Notes: generated from the sequence alone by a model not told the origin. A stretch of 64,000 bases of DNA from Novisyntrophococcus fermenticellae (GCF_018866245.1 NZ_CP076458.1:2914001-2978000); one strand, 5' to 3'; shown: positions 8,292 to 18,229, numbered from the stretch's first letter. A program made the numbers and translations.

Positions 8292-10055
8292 TTATCTTCC
8301 GAACTGCATATCGTTGTTGCCGGATTCTGTCTCCCACATCTCAAGCATGTTAATCGGATCGTTATAATCTGCGAGCCATCCCTCCCGGCAGAAATCAAAC
8401 TTTCCTTGTTTTCTTTCTTCCAGGAACACGGACCATTCGCGTGTCTCCACATCAAGTGTAATTCCGATTGCTGCAAAGTCCTGCTGAATTGCTTCGCCAA
8501 TCTTAACATTTCCCTGGGAATCGTTGGTCAGGTATGTCATTGAGATTGGAGTCTCAGATGAAAGCATTCCGCTGTCATCAAATTTGTAGCCGGCACCTTT
8601 CAGCAATTCGATTGCCTTCTCAACATCTACTGCCTTCGGATCATAGTATCCAACGTTCTCTTTATCCGGATAGGTATAAGCATCATCATTTACACGGAAC
8701 TCTCCGCCGTTGCCATCTGTCATACCGGTCGGAACAAAAGTATTCGCTACTTCCTGCTCTGCCTGTGCAATACTGTCTACAATATATTGACGGTCGATCA
8801 GCAGGGAAAGTGCATGTCTTATATCCTTTGCCTGCTGTACAGTTTTCCCTTTAAAAAGCTCACTGTTTACATTAAATCCACTGTAGTATGTTCCCAAAGT
8901 CGGCACCTTGTGAAATTCATCTAATTTCTTCACATTGGCCATCTCATCGGTCGGGATTGTATCGATAAACTGAAGGGAATTATCCTTAAAGGCATTTAAT
9001 ACAGCCGTATCATCAGAACTCAGCATAAAGCTGATTTCATCCAGTGAAACTTTATCTGCTGCGTAATAGTTCGGATTCTTTTTATAAGTCATGGATTCAT
9101 CGTGTTTCCACTCTGTGCTTACAAACGGGCCAGAGCTTACAAATCCGGCATCCACACACCATGCACCCGGGTTTGTTGCAGCGTCCGGTGCAGCTTCAAT
9201 ACTCTGCTGAGGAACGGGGAAGAAAGCCGGGAATGCGCACAAATCAAGAAAGTATGCACAGGGTGCGATCAGCTTTACTGTAAAGGTCTTGCCGTCTTCG
9301 GAGGCTGTAATGTCAAGCGTACCATCATCCTTTTTTGCAATTCCATCAGCCAGATAAGAATAATCAGCACCTGTATTCGGATCCGCCAGACGATTCCAGC
9401 TGTACACCACGTCATTAGCGTCCAGTGTATCACCATCGGACCACTTCAGATCGCTTTTCAGTGTAAATGTATAAGTAAGTCCGTCATCGCTCATCTCATA
9501 GCTTTCTGCCAGATCGGGAACAAGCTTTCCATCCGCATCATAAGTATACAATCCGGCAAATGCAAGTATTGCGAGGCAGCCGCCATCTACGGTTGAGTTT
9601 AAGGCCGGATCCAGTTTTGCCGGTTCTGAAGCAAGCTGAACGGACAATTTATTGCCCGGAGCCTTTGCGGATGTAAAATACTTAAATCCAAATAAGTTTG
9701 TATAAATATCGGTTACATCTGTTTTCTGCATATACACATCATTGTAATAATACAGGGGAACAACTGCCCAGGTATCCATTAGTATATCTTCTGCCTGATG
9801 CATCAGATCTTCACGCTTTGCAAGATCTGTCTCTTTCTTAATATCGGAAATCAGTGTATTGTACTCCTCCCAGGCTGGTGCGGCCTCACTGGATGGGCCA
9901 TGCTCCTCTGCTGCAGATGTACTACTTTCAGATGTACTGCCTTCTGCTGTATCGCTCTTTGATTCTGAACTGCTTCCTGATCCGGATCCACATCCGGCCA
10001 AAGAACCGAGTACTATCACAGATGTCAGCAGCGCTGCTACGAAACGCTTTTTCAT
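8292..10055 (-). CDS. oppA: Oligopeptide-binding lipoprotein OppA, apparently circularly permuted
   Basis: Extracellular peptide-binding lipoprotein (SBP_bac_5 fold) feeding the OppBCDF importer. The protein is 587 residues, with a signal peptide and lipobox LAGC (Cys22), then a Ser/Glu-rich linker to about residue 55. Residues 60-130 (PAWEEYNTLISDIKKETD, MHQAEDILMDTWAVVPLYYY, YTNLFGFKYF) match what is normally the C-terminus of clostridial OppA. The usual mature N-terminus (NKLSVQLASEPAKLDPALNS) only begins near residue 135. The protein then stops at GNNDMQFGR, exactly where that C-terminal segment would normally follow. So the order is permuted, not truncated: every part is present once. 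It is last in the opp operon, followed by a terminator. Ligand and folding cannot be read from sequence. Confidence 0.9.
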   Translation of the reverse strand: MKKRFVAALLTSVIVLGSLAGCGSGSGSSSESKSDTAEGSTSESSTSAAEEHGPSSEAAPAWEEYNTLISDIKKETDLAKREDLMHQAEDILMDTWAVVPLYYYNDVYMQKTDVTDIYTNLFGFKYFTSAKAPGNKLSVQLASEPAKLDPALNSTVDGGCLAILAFAGLYTYDADGKLVPDLAESYEMSDDGLTYTFTLKSDLKWSDGDTLDANDVVYSWNRLADPNTGADYSYLADGIAKKDDGTLDITASEDGKTFTVKLIAPCAYFLDLCAFPAFFPVPQQSIEAAPDAATNPGAWCVDAGFVSSGPFVSTEWKHDESMTYKKNPNYYAADKVSLDEISFMLSSDDTAVLNAFKDNSLQFIDTIPTDEMANVKKLDEFHKVPTLGTYYSGFNVNSELFKGKTVQQAKDIRHALSLLIDRQYIVDSIAQAEQEVANTFVPTGMTDGNGGEFRVNDDAYTYPDKENVGYYDPKAVDVEKAIELLKGAGYKFDDSGMLSSETPISMTYLTNDSQGNVKIGEAIQQDFAAIGITLDVETREWSVFLEERKQGKFDFCREGWLADYNDPINMLEMWETESGNNDMQFGR

Positions 10056-10138
10056 AACTTATTTCCTCCTTGTTTTTTATTTAGTAAATTATCTTAAATC
10101 CCTTAAAAAGGGAAATAAAATCTTAGTTTTATCTATAC

Positions 10139-11119
10139 TTACTTATTCCAGCAGGCAACCCGGTGTCCATCCCCCCGGTCAGTGAGCTGCGGACACTCCT
10201 TCGCACACTGCTCGGTTGCATATTTACAACGGGTGCGGAACGCACAGCCTGTGGGCATATGCAGTGGGCTGGGAACATCCCCTTCCAGAACAATCCGATG
10301 CTTTTCTTTTGCCTTCTTCGGATCGGGATAAGGGACAGCACTCAAAAGTGACTGTGTATAGGGATGAAGCGGATGATCATTCAATTCATTAGAGTCTGCA
10401 ATTTCCACAATTCTGCCCAGATACATGACTGCAATCCGGTCCGAGATATGGTGTACCACCAAAAGGTCGTGTGCAATGAACAGATACGCAACGCCCAGTT
10501 TTGCCTGCAGCTCTTCAAACATATTGATTACCTGCGCCTGTATGGAGACATCCAGCGCGCTGACCGCCTCATCACAGACAATAAATCTTGGGTTTGTGGC
10601 CAATGCCCTGGCGATACCGATACGCTGCCGCTGTCCGCCGGAAAACTCATGTGCGTAACGGGTGGCATGCTCTGCATTCAGGCCAACCAGTTCCATCAGA
10701 CTTAAGATTTTATCCCTGCGCTCCCCTTTAGAATTGTACAAGTTATGTACATCCAGAGGTTCTCCTATGATATCCTCCACCGTCATACGGGGATTTAAAG
10801 AAGAATAGGGATCCTGAAACACCATCTGCATATCCTTGCGCATGGAGTCGATGCTTTTTGCATCCACCCGCCTTCCATCAAAAAACACATCTCCCCCTGT
10901 GGGTGTATAGAGTCTCAGCAGGGAACGTCCAACGGTCGTCTTCCCGCATCCCGATTCGCCTACAAGTCCCAGTGTCTCACCGGGCTTTATTGCAAACGAA
11001 ACCCCATCCACTGCCTTAAGCGGTATCGTTTTCCCAACTCCGACCTTAATTGGAAAATACTGCTTTAAGTGATTAACTTCAATCAGATTATCTTTATCAG
11101 GTACATATTTTTTATTCAT
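10139..11119 (-). CDS. oppF: Oligopeptide ABC transporter ATP-binding protein OppF
   Basis: One of two cytosolic ATPases of the peptide importer. The protein is 326 residues, with Walker [10 protein letters not shown], signature [15 protein letters not shown], Walker [14 protein letters not shown] and an H-loop FIAHDLLVV. The C-terminal oligopeptide-type extension has the cysteine pattern [20 protein letters not shown], expected for a 4Fe-4S-like site in this family. It overlaps the end of oppD by 8 bp. Confidence 0.95.
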   Translation of the reverse strand: MNKKYVPDKDNLIEVNHLKQYFPIKVGVGKTIPLKAVDGVSFAIKPGETLGLVGESGCGKTTVGRSLLRLYTPTGGDVFFDGRRVDAKSIDSMRKDMQMVFQDPYSSLNPRMTVEDIIGEPLDVHNLYNSKGERRDKILSLMELVGLNAEHATRYAHEFSGGQRQRIGIARALATNPRFIVCDEAVSALDVSIQAQVINMFEELQAKLGVAYLFIAHDLLVVHHISDRIAVMYLGRIVEIADSNELNDHPLHPYTQSLLSAVPYPDPKKAKEKHRIVLEGDVPSPLHMPTGCAFRTRCKYATEQCAKECPQLTDRGDGHRVACWNK

Positions 11120-12119
11120 CTTTAACGGCTCCTTCCTCCGCTTCCATCGATGCCTTTACATTCAGCCAGCAAGAAGCAAAGTGCCCATCCGGCATCTGCA
11201 TCTCCGGTGGCTGTTCCTCCAGGCATATTTTCATGGCATTCTCACATCTTGGACAGAATGCGCAGCCTTTTGGCATATTCAGCAAGTTAATCGGTGACCC
11301 CGGAATCGGCAGCAGTTTTTCACCAATCCGATCCACATTCGGTATGGAGCGAAGCAGTCCCTTCGTATACTCATGGCAGGGACGATAGAAAATATCATCC
11401 GCTGTACCTCTTTCACAGACACGGCCGCCATACATTACAATGATTTCATCACACATATCAGCAATTACACCAAGGTCATGGGTTACCATAATGATGGCCA
11501 TTCCCAGCTTTTTCTGTAATTTCTGCATCAATTCCAGAATCTGTGCCTGTATGGTTACATCCAGCGCTGTGGTTGGCTCATCGGCAATCAGAATATCCGG
11601 TTCACAGGCCAGCGCCATGGCTATCATTACACGCTGACGCATCCCACCTGACAATTCATAGGGATATTGCTTAATTCGCTTCTTCGGCTCATTCACGCCT
11701 ACTAAAGTCAGCATCTCTACTGCACGGTCAATCGCCTCTTTTCCCTTTCTGGGTGTATGGAGTTCGATTGCCTCTCGTATCTGATTACCGATCGTGAACA
11801 CTGGATTCAGGCTGGTCATCGGATCCTGGAAAATAATTGAGCAGCATTTGCCCCGGAACTTTCTTAACTGCTCCTCTGAGTATTTTGTGATATCCTCACC
11901 TTTATATAATACCTCACCACTCTTTATGGTTCCATTCTTTTCAAGAATCTGCATGATGGAATAAGCGGTTACACTTTTCCCCGAACCGGACTCTCCTACA
12001 ATTCCCAGGATTTTCCCTCTGTCCAGATTGAAGGATACCCCGTTTACGGCCATCACCTCACCTTTTTCTGTCGTAAAGGAGGTGTAGAGATTTTTTACGG
12101 TTAATATATTCTCACTCAT
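11112..12119 (-). CDS. oppD: Oligopeptide ABC transporter ATP-binding protein OppD
   Basis: Partner ATPase of OppF. The protein is 335 residues, with Walker [12 protein letters not shown]-loop [13 protein letters not shown], signature [15 protein letters not shown], Walker [14 protein letters not shown] and H-loop MVTHDLGV. The C-terminal cysteine motif [15 protein letters not shown] is as in the Dpp/Opp family. It is tightly spaced after oppC (5 bp). Confidence 0.95.
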   Translation of the reverse strand: MSENILTVKNLYTSFTTEKGEVMAVNGVSFNLDRGKILGIVGESGSGKSVTAYSIMQILEKNGTIKSGEVLYKGEDITKYSEEQLRKFRGKCCSIIFQDPMTSLNPVFTIGNQIREAIELHTPRKGKEAIDRAVEMLTLVGVNEPKKRIKQYPYELSGGMRQRVMIAMALACEPDILIADEPTTALDVTIQAQILELMQKLQKKLGMAIIMVTHDLGVIADMCDEIIVMYGGRVCERGTADDIFYRPCHEYTKGLLRSIPNVDRIGEKLLPIPGSPINLLNMPKGCAFCPRCENAMKICLEEQPPEMQMPDGHFASCWLNVKASMEAEEGAVKDE

Positions 12120-12124
12120 ATTTC

Positions 12125-13210
12125 TTACCTCCTTAATTTGGGATCAAATGCATCACGAAGACCATCTCCCAATAGATTAAATGACAATGTTATCAGTGCT
12201 ATCATAATTGCCGGGAAAATCAGCTTATAAGAATATGTGGTGATCCCCGCTCTGGCCAGGCTGGCCAGTGATCCCAGAGAAGGCATGGGAGCCTTCACCC
12301 CAAGGCCTATGAAACTTAAAAAGCTTTCAGTAAATATAGCCGTAGGGATCTGCAGCGCCCCTGAAATAATTATGACACTGATACAGTTCGGAAGAATGTG
12401 CTTCCGTATTATACGCTTCGGCTTTGCTCCGCTTACCCGGGCTGCCAGTACATATTCATTTTCTTTAATGGTCAGAATCTGCCCACGGACCAGTCTTGCC
12501 ATGCCTACCCAGTACAGCAGTCCAAATACAATAAACAGTGAAATCATATTGGTTCCCAAGCTCTTCAAAAACGGGATACTGTCCAGATTCAGAATTTCAT
12601 TGAGCACCACTGACAGCAGAATAATCATAAGCAAATCAGGAAGTGAGTATATCATATCTACAATACGCATCATGATTAAATCGACCTTGCCCCCAAAATA
12701 ACCTGAGATACTGCCATAAAGAACCCCTATAAGTAACACCAGCACACTGGCAAAAACACCGACAGCCAAAGAAATCCTGGTTCCGTAAACGACACGCATA
12801 AAGTAATCACGTCCTAACTCATCGGTACCCATGATATGAGGGAATATTTTTCCCCCATCGTCCATATATTTTTTTTCCAAGTCAGAATAATGAAAGGGTG
12901 CCATATTGATTGCAGTCTTGTCACGCTTTCCTTCTACACTGATAATTTGCGAATATTTATAAGGTACTATGCGAGGTGCCACGATAATCATCAGCAGGAT
13001 TGCAATCAGCACGACGATACTTCCTACCGCCAGAGGATTTTTCTTCAGCCTTCTCATGCCATCCTTAAAAAATGATGCGGATTCACTCATGACTTCCTGC
13101 TGGTGCTTTTCCTCATCTGTCGCTTTTTCAAACTTCTTCAAGTCAATCTGCATACTTAGGGGAGATTTTTTTGGCATTTGGTTTATCTTATTTTCTGTAT
13201 TATCCATCAT
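12125..13210 (-). CDS. oppC: Oligopeptide ABC transporter permease OppC
   Basis: Inner-membrane permease, 361 residues, with six predicted membrane segments and the permease EAA loop (EYVLAARVSGAKPKRIIRKHILPN). A long soluble N-terminus (about 60 residues) precedes the first membrane helix at MRRLKKNPLAVGSIVVL. The start is the first of two adjacent ATG codons (MMDNTENK) behind GGAG; a longer in-frame extension overlaps oppB and lacks support. Confidence 0.93.
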   Translation of the reverse strand: MMDNTENKINQMPKKSPLSMQIDLKKFEKATDEEKHQQEVMSESASFFKDGMRRLKKNPLAVGSIVVLIAILLMIIVAPRIVPYKYSQIISVEGKRDKTAINMAPFHYSDLEKKYMDDGGKIFPHIMGTDELGRDYFMRVVYGTRISLAVGVFASVLVLLIGVLYGSISGYFGGKVDLIMMRIVDMIYSLPDLLMIILLSVVLNEILNLDSIPFLKSLGTNMISLFIVFGLLYWVGMARLVRGQILTIKENEYVLAARVSGAKPKRIIRKHILPNCISVIIISGALQIPTAIFTESFLSFIGLGVKAPMPSLGSLASLARAGITTYSYKLIFPAIMIALITLSFNLLGDGLRDAFDPKLRR

Positions 13211-13220
13211 TCGTCTCCTT

Positions 13221-14132
13221 CTAATCCAGTTTAATCCTGGGATCAATTATCTTATAAACAATATCTGTAATCAAATTTATAGTAACCATAAGAACTGCAA
13301 GGAAAATCGTTACTCCCATAATCAACGGATAATCCCTGTTCGTAATGCTGTCCACAAATTTGGAGCCCAATCCGCCAATTGTGAAAATTCTCTCGACCAC
13401 AAGGCTTCCGGTCAGAATTGATGCCGTCATCGGTCCGACATAGGTAGCAACCGGGATGAGTGCATTTCGCAGCGTATGCTTAAAAAGTACTTTCCAACTG
13501 GCAACTCCTTTCGCACGAGCCGTACGCACATAATCCTGGCCCATGGCATCCAGCATACTGGTTTTTGTCAGTCGGGTAACGTAGGCCATCGGATAGGCCG
13601 CTAAAGATATAACCGGCAGAATATAATTAGGATTGTCCTTGCTCCATGCAGGAATCCATTCTAATTTAATAGAGAATACCAATAACAAAAGTGAGGCCAA
13701 AACAAAACTGGGCAAAGAGGTAAACAGGGATGAAAAGAAGATGATCAGTCTGTCCGGCACCTTGTTTCTGTTAAGAGCAGCGATGCTTCCGAAAATAATG
13801 CCGATGATTACGGCAACCACAACTGCCATTCCTCCTATTTGGGCCGAAACCTTAAAAGAAGTAAATATGGTTTTTCCAATATCACGCCCTGTCTTTGCCG
13901 ATACTCCGAAATCTCCTTTCAGAAGGTTCTTCATATATATCACAAATTGCTCAGGAACCGGTTTGTCCAGATTAAACCTTTTTTCCATGGCCGCCTTTAC
14001 CTCGGGTGAAACAGCCTTCTCCCCGTCAAATGGTCCGCCCGGAATTGCATTCATCGCAAAAAAAGTGATTCCACATACGATGAATATCGTCACCAAAGCG
14101 AGAAGGATTCTCTTAGCTACATACTTCGTCAT
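13221..14132 (-). CDS. oppB: Oligopeptide ABC transporter permease OppB
   Basis: First gene of the opp operon. An inner-membrane permease of 303 residues that starts MTKYVAKRILLALVTIFIVC. It has the GPF(D) motif after helix 1 and the EAA loop DYVRTARAKGVASWKVLFKH. It pairs with OppC to form the channel. Expressed from the promoter at 14253-14281. Confidence 0.95.
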   Translation of the reverse strand: MTKYVAKRILLALVTIFIVCGITFFAMNAIPGGPFDGEKAVSPEVKAAMEKRFNLDKPVPEQFVIYMKNLLKGDFGVSAKTGRDIGKTIFTSFKVSAQIGGMAVVVAVIIGIIFGSIAALNRNKVPDRLIIFFSSLFTSLPSFVLASLLLLVFSIKLEWIPAWSKDNPNYILPVISLAAYPMAYVTRLTKTSMLDAMGQDYVRTARAKGVASWKVLFKHTLRNALIPVATYVGPMTASILTGSLVVERIFTIGGLGSKFVDSITNRDYPLIMGVTIFLAVLMVTINLITDIVYKIIDPRIKLD

Positions 14133-14203
14133 TGGTATTACTCCTTTTCTTTATTGTATTCTATGTATTCAAACATTTGTCTTTGCTGGAAGGACACATG
14201 AAT

Positions 14204-14229
14204 TAAAAAAAAATCCAAAATTCTTGGAT
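14204..14229 (-). promoter_or_regulatory. Terminator-like hairpin in the opp leader
   Basis: In the minus direction a 6-bp stem ATCCAA/TTGGAT (14224-14229 with 14213-14218) is followed by nine T (14204-14212). It sits in the 5' leader between the opp promoter and oppB, so it may be an attenuator. The stem is short. Confidence 0.5.
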
Positions 14230-14252
14230 TTTATGTACCATACATAAATACT

Positions 14253-14281
14253 ATTATATATTCATAATTTTTTTCCGTCAA
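14253..14281 (-). promoter_or_regulatory. Promoter of oppBCDFA
   Basis: -35 TTGACG (14276-14281), 17-bp spacer, -10 TATAAT (14253-14258). This gives the inserted transporter its own transcription start. Confidence 0.8.
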
Positions 14282-14328
14282 TCAAATTTTGTAGAAAGGC
14301 AGTATTTCTCTTTATTCCCAGATATAGC

Positions 14329-14377
14329 AAAAAAATAACACAGAACTCGGAGATTTACCTTGAAATTTAAATCTCCG
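14329..14377 (-). terminator. Terminator after infA
   Basis: A 10-bp perfect stem CGGAGATTTA/TAAATCTCCG (14368-14377 with 14348-14357) is followed about 12 nt later by seven T. It ends the upstream ribosomal transcript before the opp operon. The T run is displaced from the stem, so efficiency is uncertain. Confidence 0.6.
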
Positions 14378-14405
14378 GGCCCTGGTACCTACGGATTGTT
14401 ACTAT

Positions 14406-14624
14406 TTATTTATCTCTCCAGATAATACGTCCTTTGTCAAGGTCATATGGAGAAAGTTCTATTGTTACTTTGTCTCCGGGAAGGATACGGATAAAATTCA
14501 TCCGCAGCTTGCCGCTGATATGAGCCAGCACCACATGCTTGTTCTCAAGTTCAACTCTGAACATGGCATTCGGCAGCTTTTCCAGCACCCTTCCTTCTAC
14601 TTCAATTACATCTGCCTTCGACAT
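14406..14624 (-). CDS. infA: Translation initiation factor IF-1
   Basis: A 72-residue OB-fold protein that binds the 30S A-site during initiation. It starts [20 protein letters not shown] and contains [20 protein letters not shown] and GRIIWRDK, the standard IF-1 ends. It is 3 bp downstream of the KOW gene. Confidence 0.98.
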   Translation of the reverse strand: MSKADVIEVEGRVLEKLPNAMFRVELENKHVVLAHISGKLRMNFIRILPGDKVTIELSPYDLDKGRIIWRDK

Positions 14625-14627
14625 TCC

Positions 14628-14891
14628 TTAAACCTCCTTGGTCTTAATTGCTTTTCTAATTTCTTCATCTAGGAGTGGCCTGCTGTAAGCCAGCTTCTCA
14701 CCGATGATTTCGGCCATTGTAAATTCAGGCTGTATATGCCTTCTTTTCTTTTTCTTAGGATTTTTGACAAGACGGGTTTTCCCGTCAGCCAGATATACCA
14801 TATCCCCATCCACCGCAGTTACGATGTACAACTTTCCCTTATCATGCCCGGCCAGACTCCTGGCGAACATGCCGACTTTAAGTTCCTTCAT
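14628..14891 (-). CDS. KOW domain RNA-binding protein (L14e-like)
   Basis: A small 87-residue basic protein with an N-terminal KOW-type motif (VGMFARSLAGHDKGKLYIVTA), then KNPKKKKRRH. Proteins of this kind are found between map and infA in many Clostridia. Its role is not established; binding rRNA or another structured RNA is inferred from the fold. The context is wholly translational. Confidence 0.85.
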   Translation of the reverse strand: MKELKVGMFARSLAGHDKGKLYIVTAVDGDMVYLADGKTRLVKNPKKKKRRHIQPEFTMAEIIGEKLAYSRPLLDEEIRKAIKTKEV

Positions 14892-14902
14892 CCCGCTGCC
14901 TC

Positions 14903-15658
14903 TTAATGGGATAGGGTGAGAATTTCCGGTTCCCCTTCTGTAATCAGAACCGTATTCTCATAATGAGCGGAAAGCGTTCCATCTTCAGTTACTACTGTCC
15001 AGTCATCATCCAGCCATACGACCTCCGGTCGTCCTATATTAATCATAGGCTCTATGGCCAGTGTCATTCCGGGCTGAAGCCGAATTCCTCTGCTTTTGCA
15101 GGCAAAATTCGGGATCTGAGGATCCTCATGCAGATGTGTTCCTATTCCATGTCCTACCAGTTCACGAACCACTCCATAGCCAAAGCTTTCCGCATAATTC
15201 CCAATTGCCGAAGATATCTCATGTAGATGATTGCCGGCTTTCGCAAATTTAATTCCCTCAAAAAAGCTTTGTCTGGTTACACGCATCAGCTGTGAAGCCT
15301 CGTCACTGACCTCGCCCACGGCATGTGTACGTGCTGCATCCGAATGATATCCTTTATATATAAGGCCGGCATCCAGACTTACGATGTCACCCTCCTCCAG
15401 AATGTGATTCTTATTTGGTATTCCATGAACGACCTCATCATTTACTGAGACACAGATAGATGCAGGGTATCCATTATAATTCAAAAAGTTTGGGATACAT
15501 CCAAAACTTCTGATTATTTCTTCTCCAAGATGATCGATATCCCAAGTTGAAATACCGGGCTTAATCGCTTTTTCAAGTTCATCATGAACCTTTTCAAGCA
15601 ACATTCCGGCATGACGCATAAGTTCAATTTCTCTGGCAGTTTTAATTGATACAGACAT
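14903..15658 (-). CDS. map: Methionine aminopeptidase type I
   Basis: Metalloprotease that removes N-terminal methionine from new proteins. The protein is 251 residues, with metal ligands visible in VSLDAGLIYKGYHSDAARTHAVG, VGHGIGTHLHEDP, AIEPMINIG and EDGTLSAHYENTVLIT. It starts 5 bp after adk. It lacks the N-terminal SEC-C-like zinc extension seen in some MetAP1. Confidence 0.97.
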   Translation of the reverse strand: MSVSIKTAREIELMRHAGMLLEKVHDELEKAIKPGISTWDIDHLGEEIIRSFGCIPNFLNYNGYPASICVSVNDEVVHGIPNKNHILEEGDIVSLDAGLIYKGYHSDAARTHAVGEVSDEASQLMRVTRQSFFEGIKFAKAGNHLHEISSAIGNYAESFGYGVVRELVGHGIGTHLHEDPQIPNFACKSRGIRLQPGMTLAIEPMINIGRPEVVWLDDDWTVVTEDGTLSAHYENTVLITEGEPEILTLSH

Positions 15659-15662
15659 ATTC

Positions 15663-16307
15663 TTAAGCTCCTAAAATCTTCGTGATGTCATTGAACAAAA
15701 CTTCGATGTCCAAGGTTCCATCAACTTCAACCAATGCACCAGCCGCACGATAATAATCTATCAATGGCTGCGTCTGGGCATGGTAGACACTCAGACGTTT
15801 CTTAACGGTTTCCGGTTTATCATCTTCACGCAGCGTCAGTTTTTCTCCGCATGCATCACAGATGCCTTCTACTTTCGGCGCATTATTCTCAACATGATAC
15901 GTATTTCCACAGGCCAGGCATGCACGGCGCCCGGACATACGTCTAATAATATTCTCATCCGGCACTTCCACATCTATGGCATAATCAATCTTTTCACCAC
16001 GTTCAAGCAAAGCATCGGTAAGTGCTTCTGCCTGGGGAATAGTTCTTGGAAAACCATCCAATATATAACCTTTCGATGTATCTGGCTGCGAGATCCGGTC
16101 AACAACCAGATCACACGTCAGTTCATCGGGTACCAAGAGCCCCTGCTTCATAAATTCCTTTGCTTTTCTCCCCAATTCTGTCCCATTCTTAATGTTTGCA
16201 CGAAAAATATCCCCGGTGGATATATGCGGTATCCCATATTTTTCCGCTATTTTCTTAGCCTGCGTACCCTTACCCGCACCCGGTGCACCTAACATAATAA
16301 TTTTCAT
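15663..16307 (-). CDS. adk: Adenylate kinase
   Basis: Interconverts ATP + AMP and 2 ADP. The 214-residue start [20 protein letters not shown] follows GGAGAGG; a longer frame upstream lacks support. It contains the P-loop GAPGAGKGT and LDGFPRT. The LID carries a zinc site of two CxxC pairs (CLAC and CDAC), the form common in Gram-positive bacteria. Confidence 0.97.
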   Translation of the reverse strand: MKIIMLGAPGAGKGTQAKKIAEKYGIPHISTGDIFRANIKNGTELGRKAKEFMKQGLLVPDELTCDLVVDRISQPDTSKGYILDGFPRTIPQAEALTDALLERGEKIDYAIDVEVPDENIIRRMSGRRACLACGNTYHVENNAPKVEGICDACGEKLTLREDDKPETVKKRLSVYHAQTQPLIDYYRAAGALVEVDGTLDIEVLFNDITKILGA

Positions 16308-16432
16308 AAGCTTCCTCTCCTTCAACCTTAAATAGTTTATTCCCTTTGATGTTATTATAATCACCAGACATGCATATACGCAATACTTTTATTATTTAAA
16401 CTATAAAAACAGCTTTCCTGTTAAGCATAAAA

Positions 16433-16458
16433 GCTGTGACGGAAAACCACGCCACAGC
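16433..16458 (-). terminator. Hairpin between secY and adk
   Basis: A 9-bp stem GCTGTGGCG/CGTCACAGC followed by TTTTATG, just past the secY stop codon. It may be a partial terminator or a processing site that lowers expression of adk-map-infA relative to the genes upstream. Confidence 0.5.
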
Positions 16459-16472
16459 CCATGTCAACGTTC

Positions 16473-17789
16473 TTAGTCGTTCAGGAAGCCTTTATAATTA
16501 CGTACTAACATCATGGATTCAACCTGCTTTAAGGTCTCCAGAATAACAGATACAACAATGATAAGGGATGTGCCGCCAAAGGACACCTGCGCACTGAACA
16601 TGCCGTTAAAGAAAAATGGTATGACAGCCACAATCGTAAGACCTGCAGCACCTATAAAAATAATGTAATTCAAGATGGAATTCAGATATTCTACAGTCGG
16701 TTTACCCGGACGAATCCCTGGTATAAATCCACCCTGCTTTTTCATATTATCCGCTACCTCCAAAGGATTGAAGGTAATAGAAGTGTAGAAATAAGCAAAG
16801 AAAACAACCAGAACAATATACAGAATTATTCCAAGTGTATCAAACATATTATCTCTGTTAAACCAGTTAGCGGAGTTCAGCACACCCAGCACTTTACCGC
16901 CCCAGCCTCCCACATTGGTTTTTCCTGCAAAGGAAGCTATAATTCCCGGAAAAGACATAATTGATGATGTGAAGATAATTGGAATTACTCCTGCAGTATT
17001 CACCTTTAAGGGGATGTTTGAGGACTGTCCTCCGACCATCTTCCTTCCTTGCATCTTCTTGGAATACTGAACAGGAATCCTGCGTTCCGCACCATTTAAA
17101 ACTAATACAAAGACAGTCACAGCCAGTACAATTGCCAGAATAAGCAGTGCACGAAGCGATCCCATTAGAATTGTCTGTCCCTTAATAAACTGCTTGAATA
17201 ATTTCACAAAATCTGTCGGAATTCTGGAAAGAATATTAATTAACAAGACTGTGGAAATACCGTTTCCCACACCCTTATCGTTAATCTGCTCACCGACCCA
17301 CATTAAAAAGGCAGAACCTGCTGTTAAAGACGCAACAACAATTATGACATTGACAACTGTCATTTCGGTTATCAAACCCTTGTTCCCAAATCCGATGGCC
17401 ATTGCAATTGATTCAAACAATGCCAGACCAACAGTAACATAACGTGTAATTGCGGTAATCTTTTTTCTTCCATCCTCCCCATCTCTTTGCATCTCTTCCA
17501 ACTGCGGAATCGCAATTGTGAGAAGCTGAATGATAATTGAGGAGGTGATATAGGGTGTAATGCTAAGGGCAAAAATTGAAAAATTATCAAATCCGCCACC
17601 GGTAAACGCATTTAGAAAGCTAAATGCGTCGTTCGTATTATTCGCAAAAAAGTTGGCAAAAAATGCAGTATTAACACCCGGTACCGGCAGCTGAGATCCA
17701 AAGCGGATCACCACCAGCATCATAAGCACATACAAAATCTTCCGACGTATTTCCTGGATTTTAAATGCATCTCTTAATGTCCTGAACAT
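16473..17789 (-). CDS. secY: Preprotein translocase subunit SecY
   Basis: Channel subunit of the Sec translocase. The protein is 438 residues, with ten predicted membrane helices. The N-terminus FRTLRDAFKIQEIRRKILY, plug-region GGGFDNFSIFALSITPYI, and the C-terminal loop PGIRPGKPTVEYLN are typical. It overlaps the rplO stop codon by one base (TAATG), implying translational coupling. Confidence 0.98.
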   Translation of the reverse strand: MFRTLRDAFKIQEIRRKILYVLMMLVVIRFGSQLPVPGVNTAFFANFFANNTNDAFSFLNAFTGGGFDNFSIFALSITPYITSSIIIQLLTIAIPQLEEMQRDGEDGRKKITAITRYVTVGLALFESIAMAIGFGNKGLITEMTVVNVIIVVASLTAGSAFLMWVGEQINDKGVGNGISTVLLINILSRIPTDFVKLFKQFIKGQTILMGSLRALLILAIVLAVTVFVLVLNGAERRIPVQYSKKMQGRKMVGGQSSNIPLKVNTAGVIPIIFTSSIMSFPGIIASFAGKTNVGGWGGKVLGVLNSANWFNRDNMFDTLGIILYIVLVVFFAYFYTSITFNPLEVADNMKKQGGFIPGIRPGKPTVEYLNSILNYIIFIGAAGLTIVAVIPFFFNGMFSAQVSFGGTSLIIVVSVILETLKQVESMMLVRNYKGFLND

Positions 17790-18229
17790 TAGATCACCTC
17801 GGCTGCTCCACCTGCCGCCTCAATTTTAGCTTTTGCGCTTTCACTGAAGGCGTTCACTTTCACTGTTAGTTTTTTTGAAATTTCACCATTGCCTAATATT
17901 TTAACACCATCTTTGGGGTTAGTTACAATTCCACTTTCAACTAAGGCAGCTACAGTTACCTCCGCCCCATCTTCAAATCGGTCTAAGGCACTTACATTAA
18001 TTCCGACGATTTCCTTCGTGTTTCTGTTTTTGAAACCTCTCTTAGGAAGACGTCTGTATAATGGCATCTGTCCGCCTTCAAAACCTGGTCTTGTTGCTCC
18101 GGAACGAGCTTTTTGTCCCTTATGACCTTTACCTGCTGTTTTTCCATTTCCTGACCCATGTCCACGGCCACGGCGAAACATATTGCTTTGTCTGGAACCT
18201 TCAGCTGGCTGTAAATTTGATAAGTCCAT
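17789..18229 (-). CDS. rplO: 50S ribosomal protein L15
   Basis: Late-assembly large-subunit protein of 146 residues. The start [13 protein letters not shown] follows GGAGG. It has the glycine-rich basic arm ([21 protein letters not shown], read in parts) and the C-terminal L15/L18e domain ending in a Gly/Ala-rich tail. Confidence 0.97.
   Translation of the reverse strand: MDLSNLQPAEGSRQSNMFRRGRGHGSGNGKTAGKGHKGQKARSGATRPGFEGGQMPLYRRLPKRGFKNRNTKEIVGINVSALDRFEDGAEVTVAALVESGIVTNPKDGVKILGNGEISKKLTVKVNAFSESAKAKIEAAGGAAEVI

Noticed and set aside
8534..9596. Plus-strand frames of 79-164 codons opposite oppA
   Set aside because: They are shadows of the conserved oppA frame, with no ribosome-binding sites or recognisable domains.
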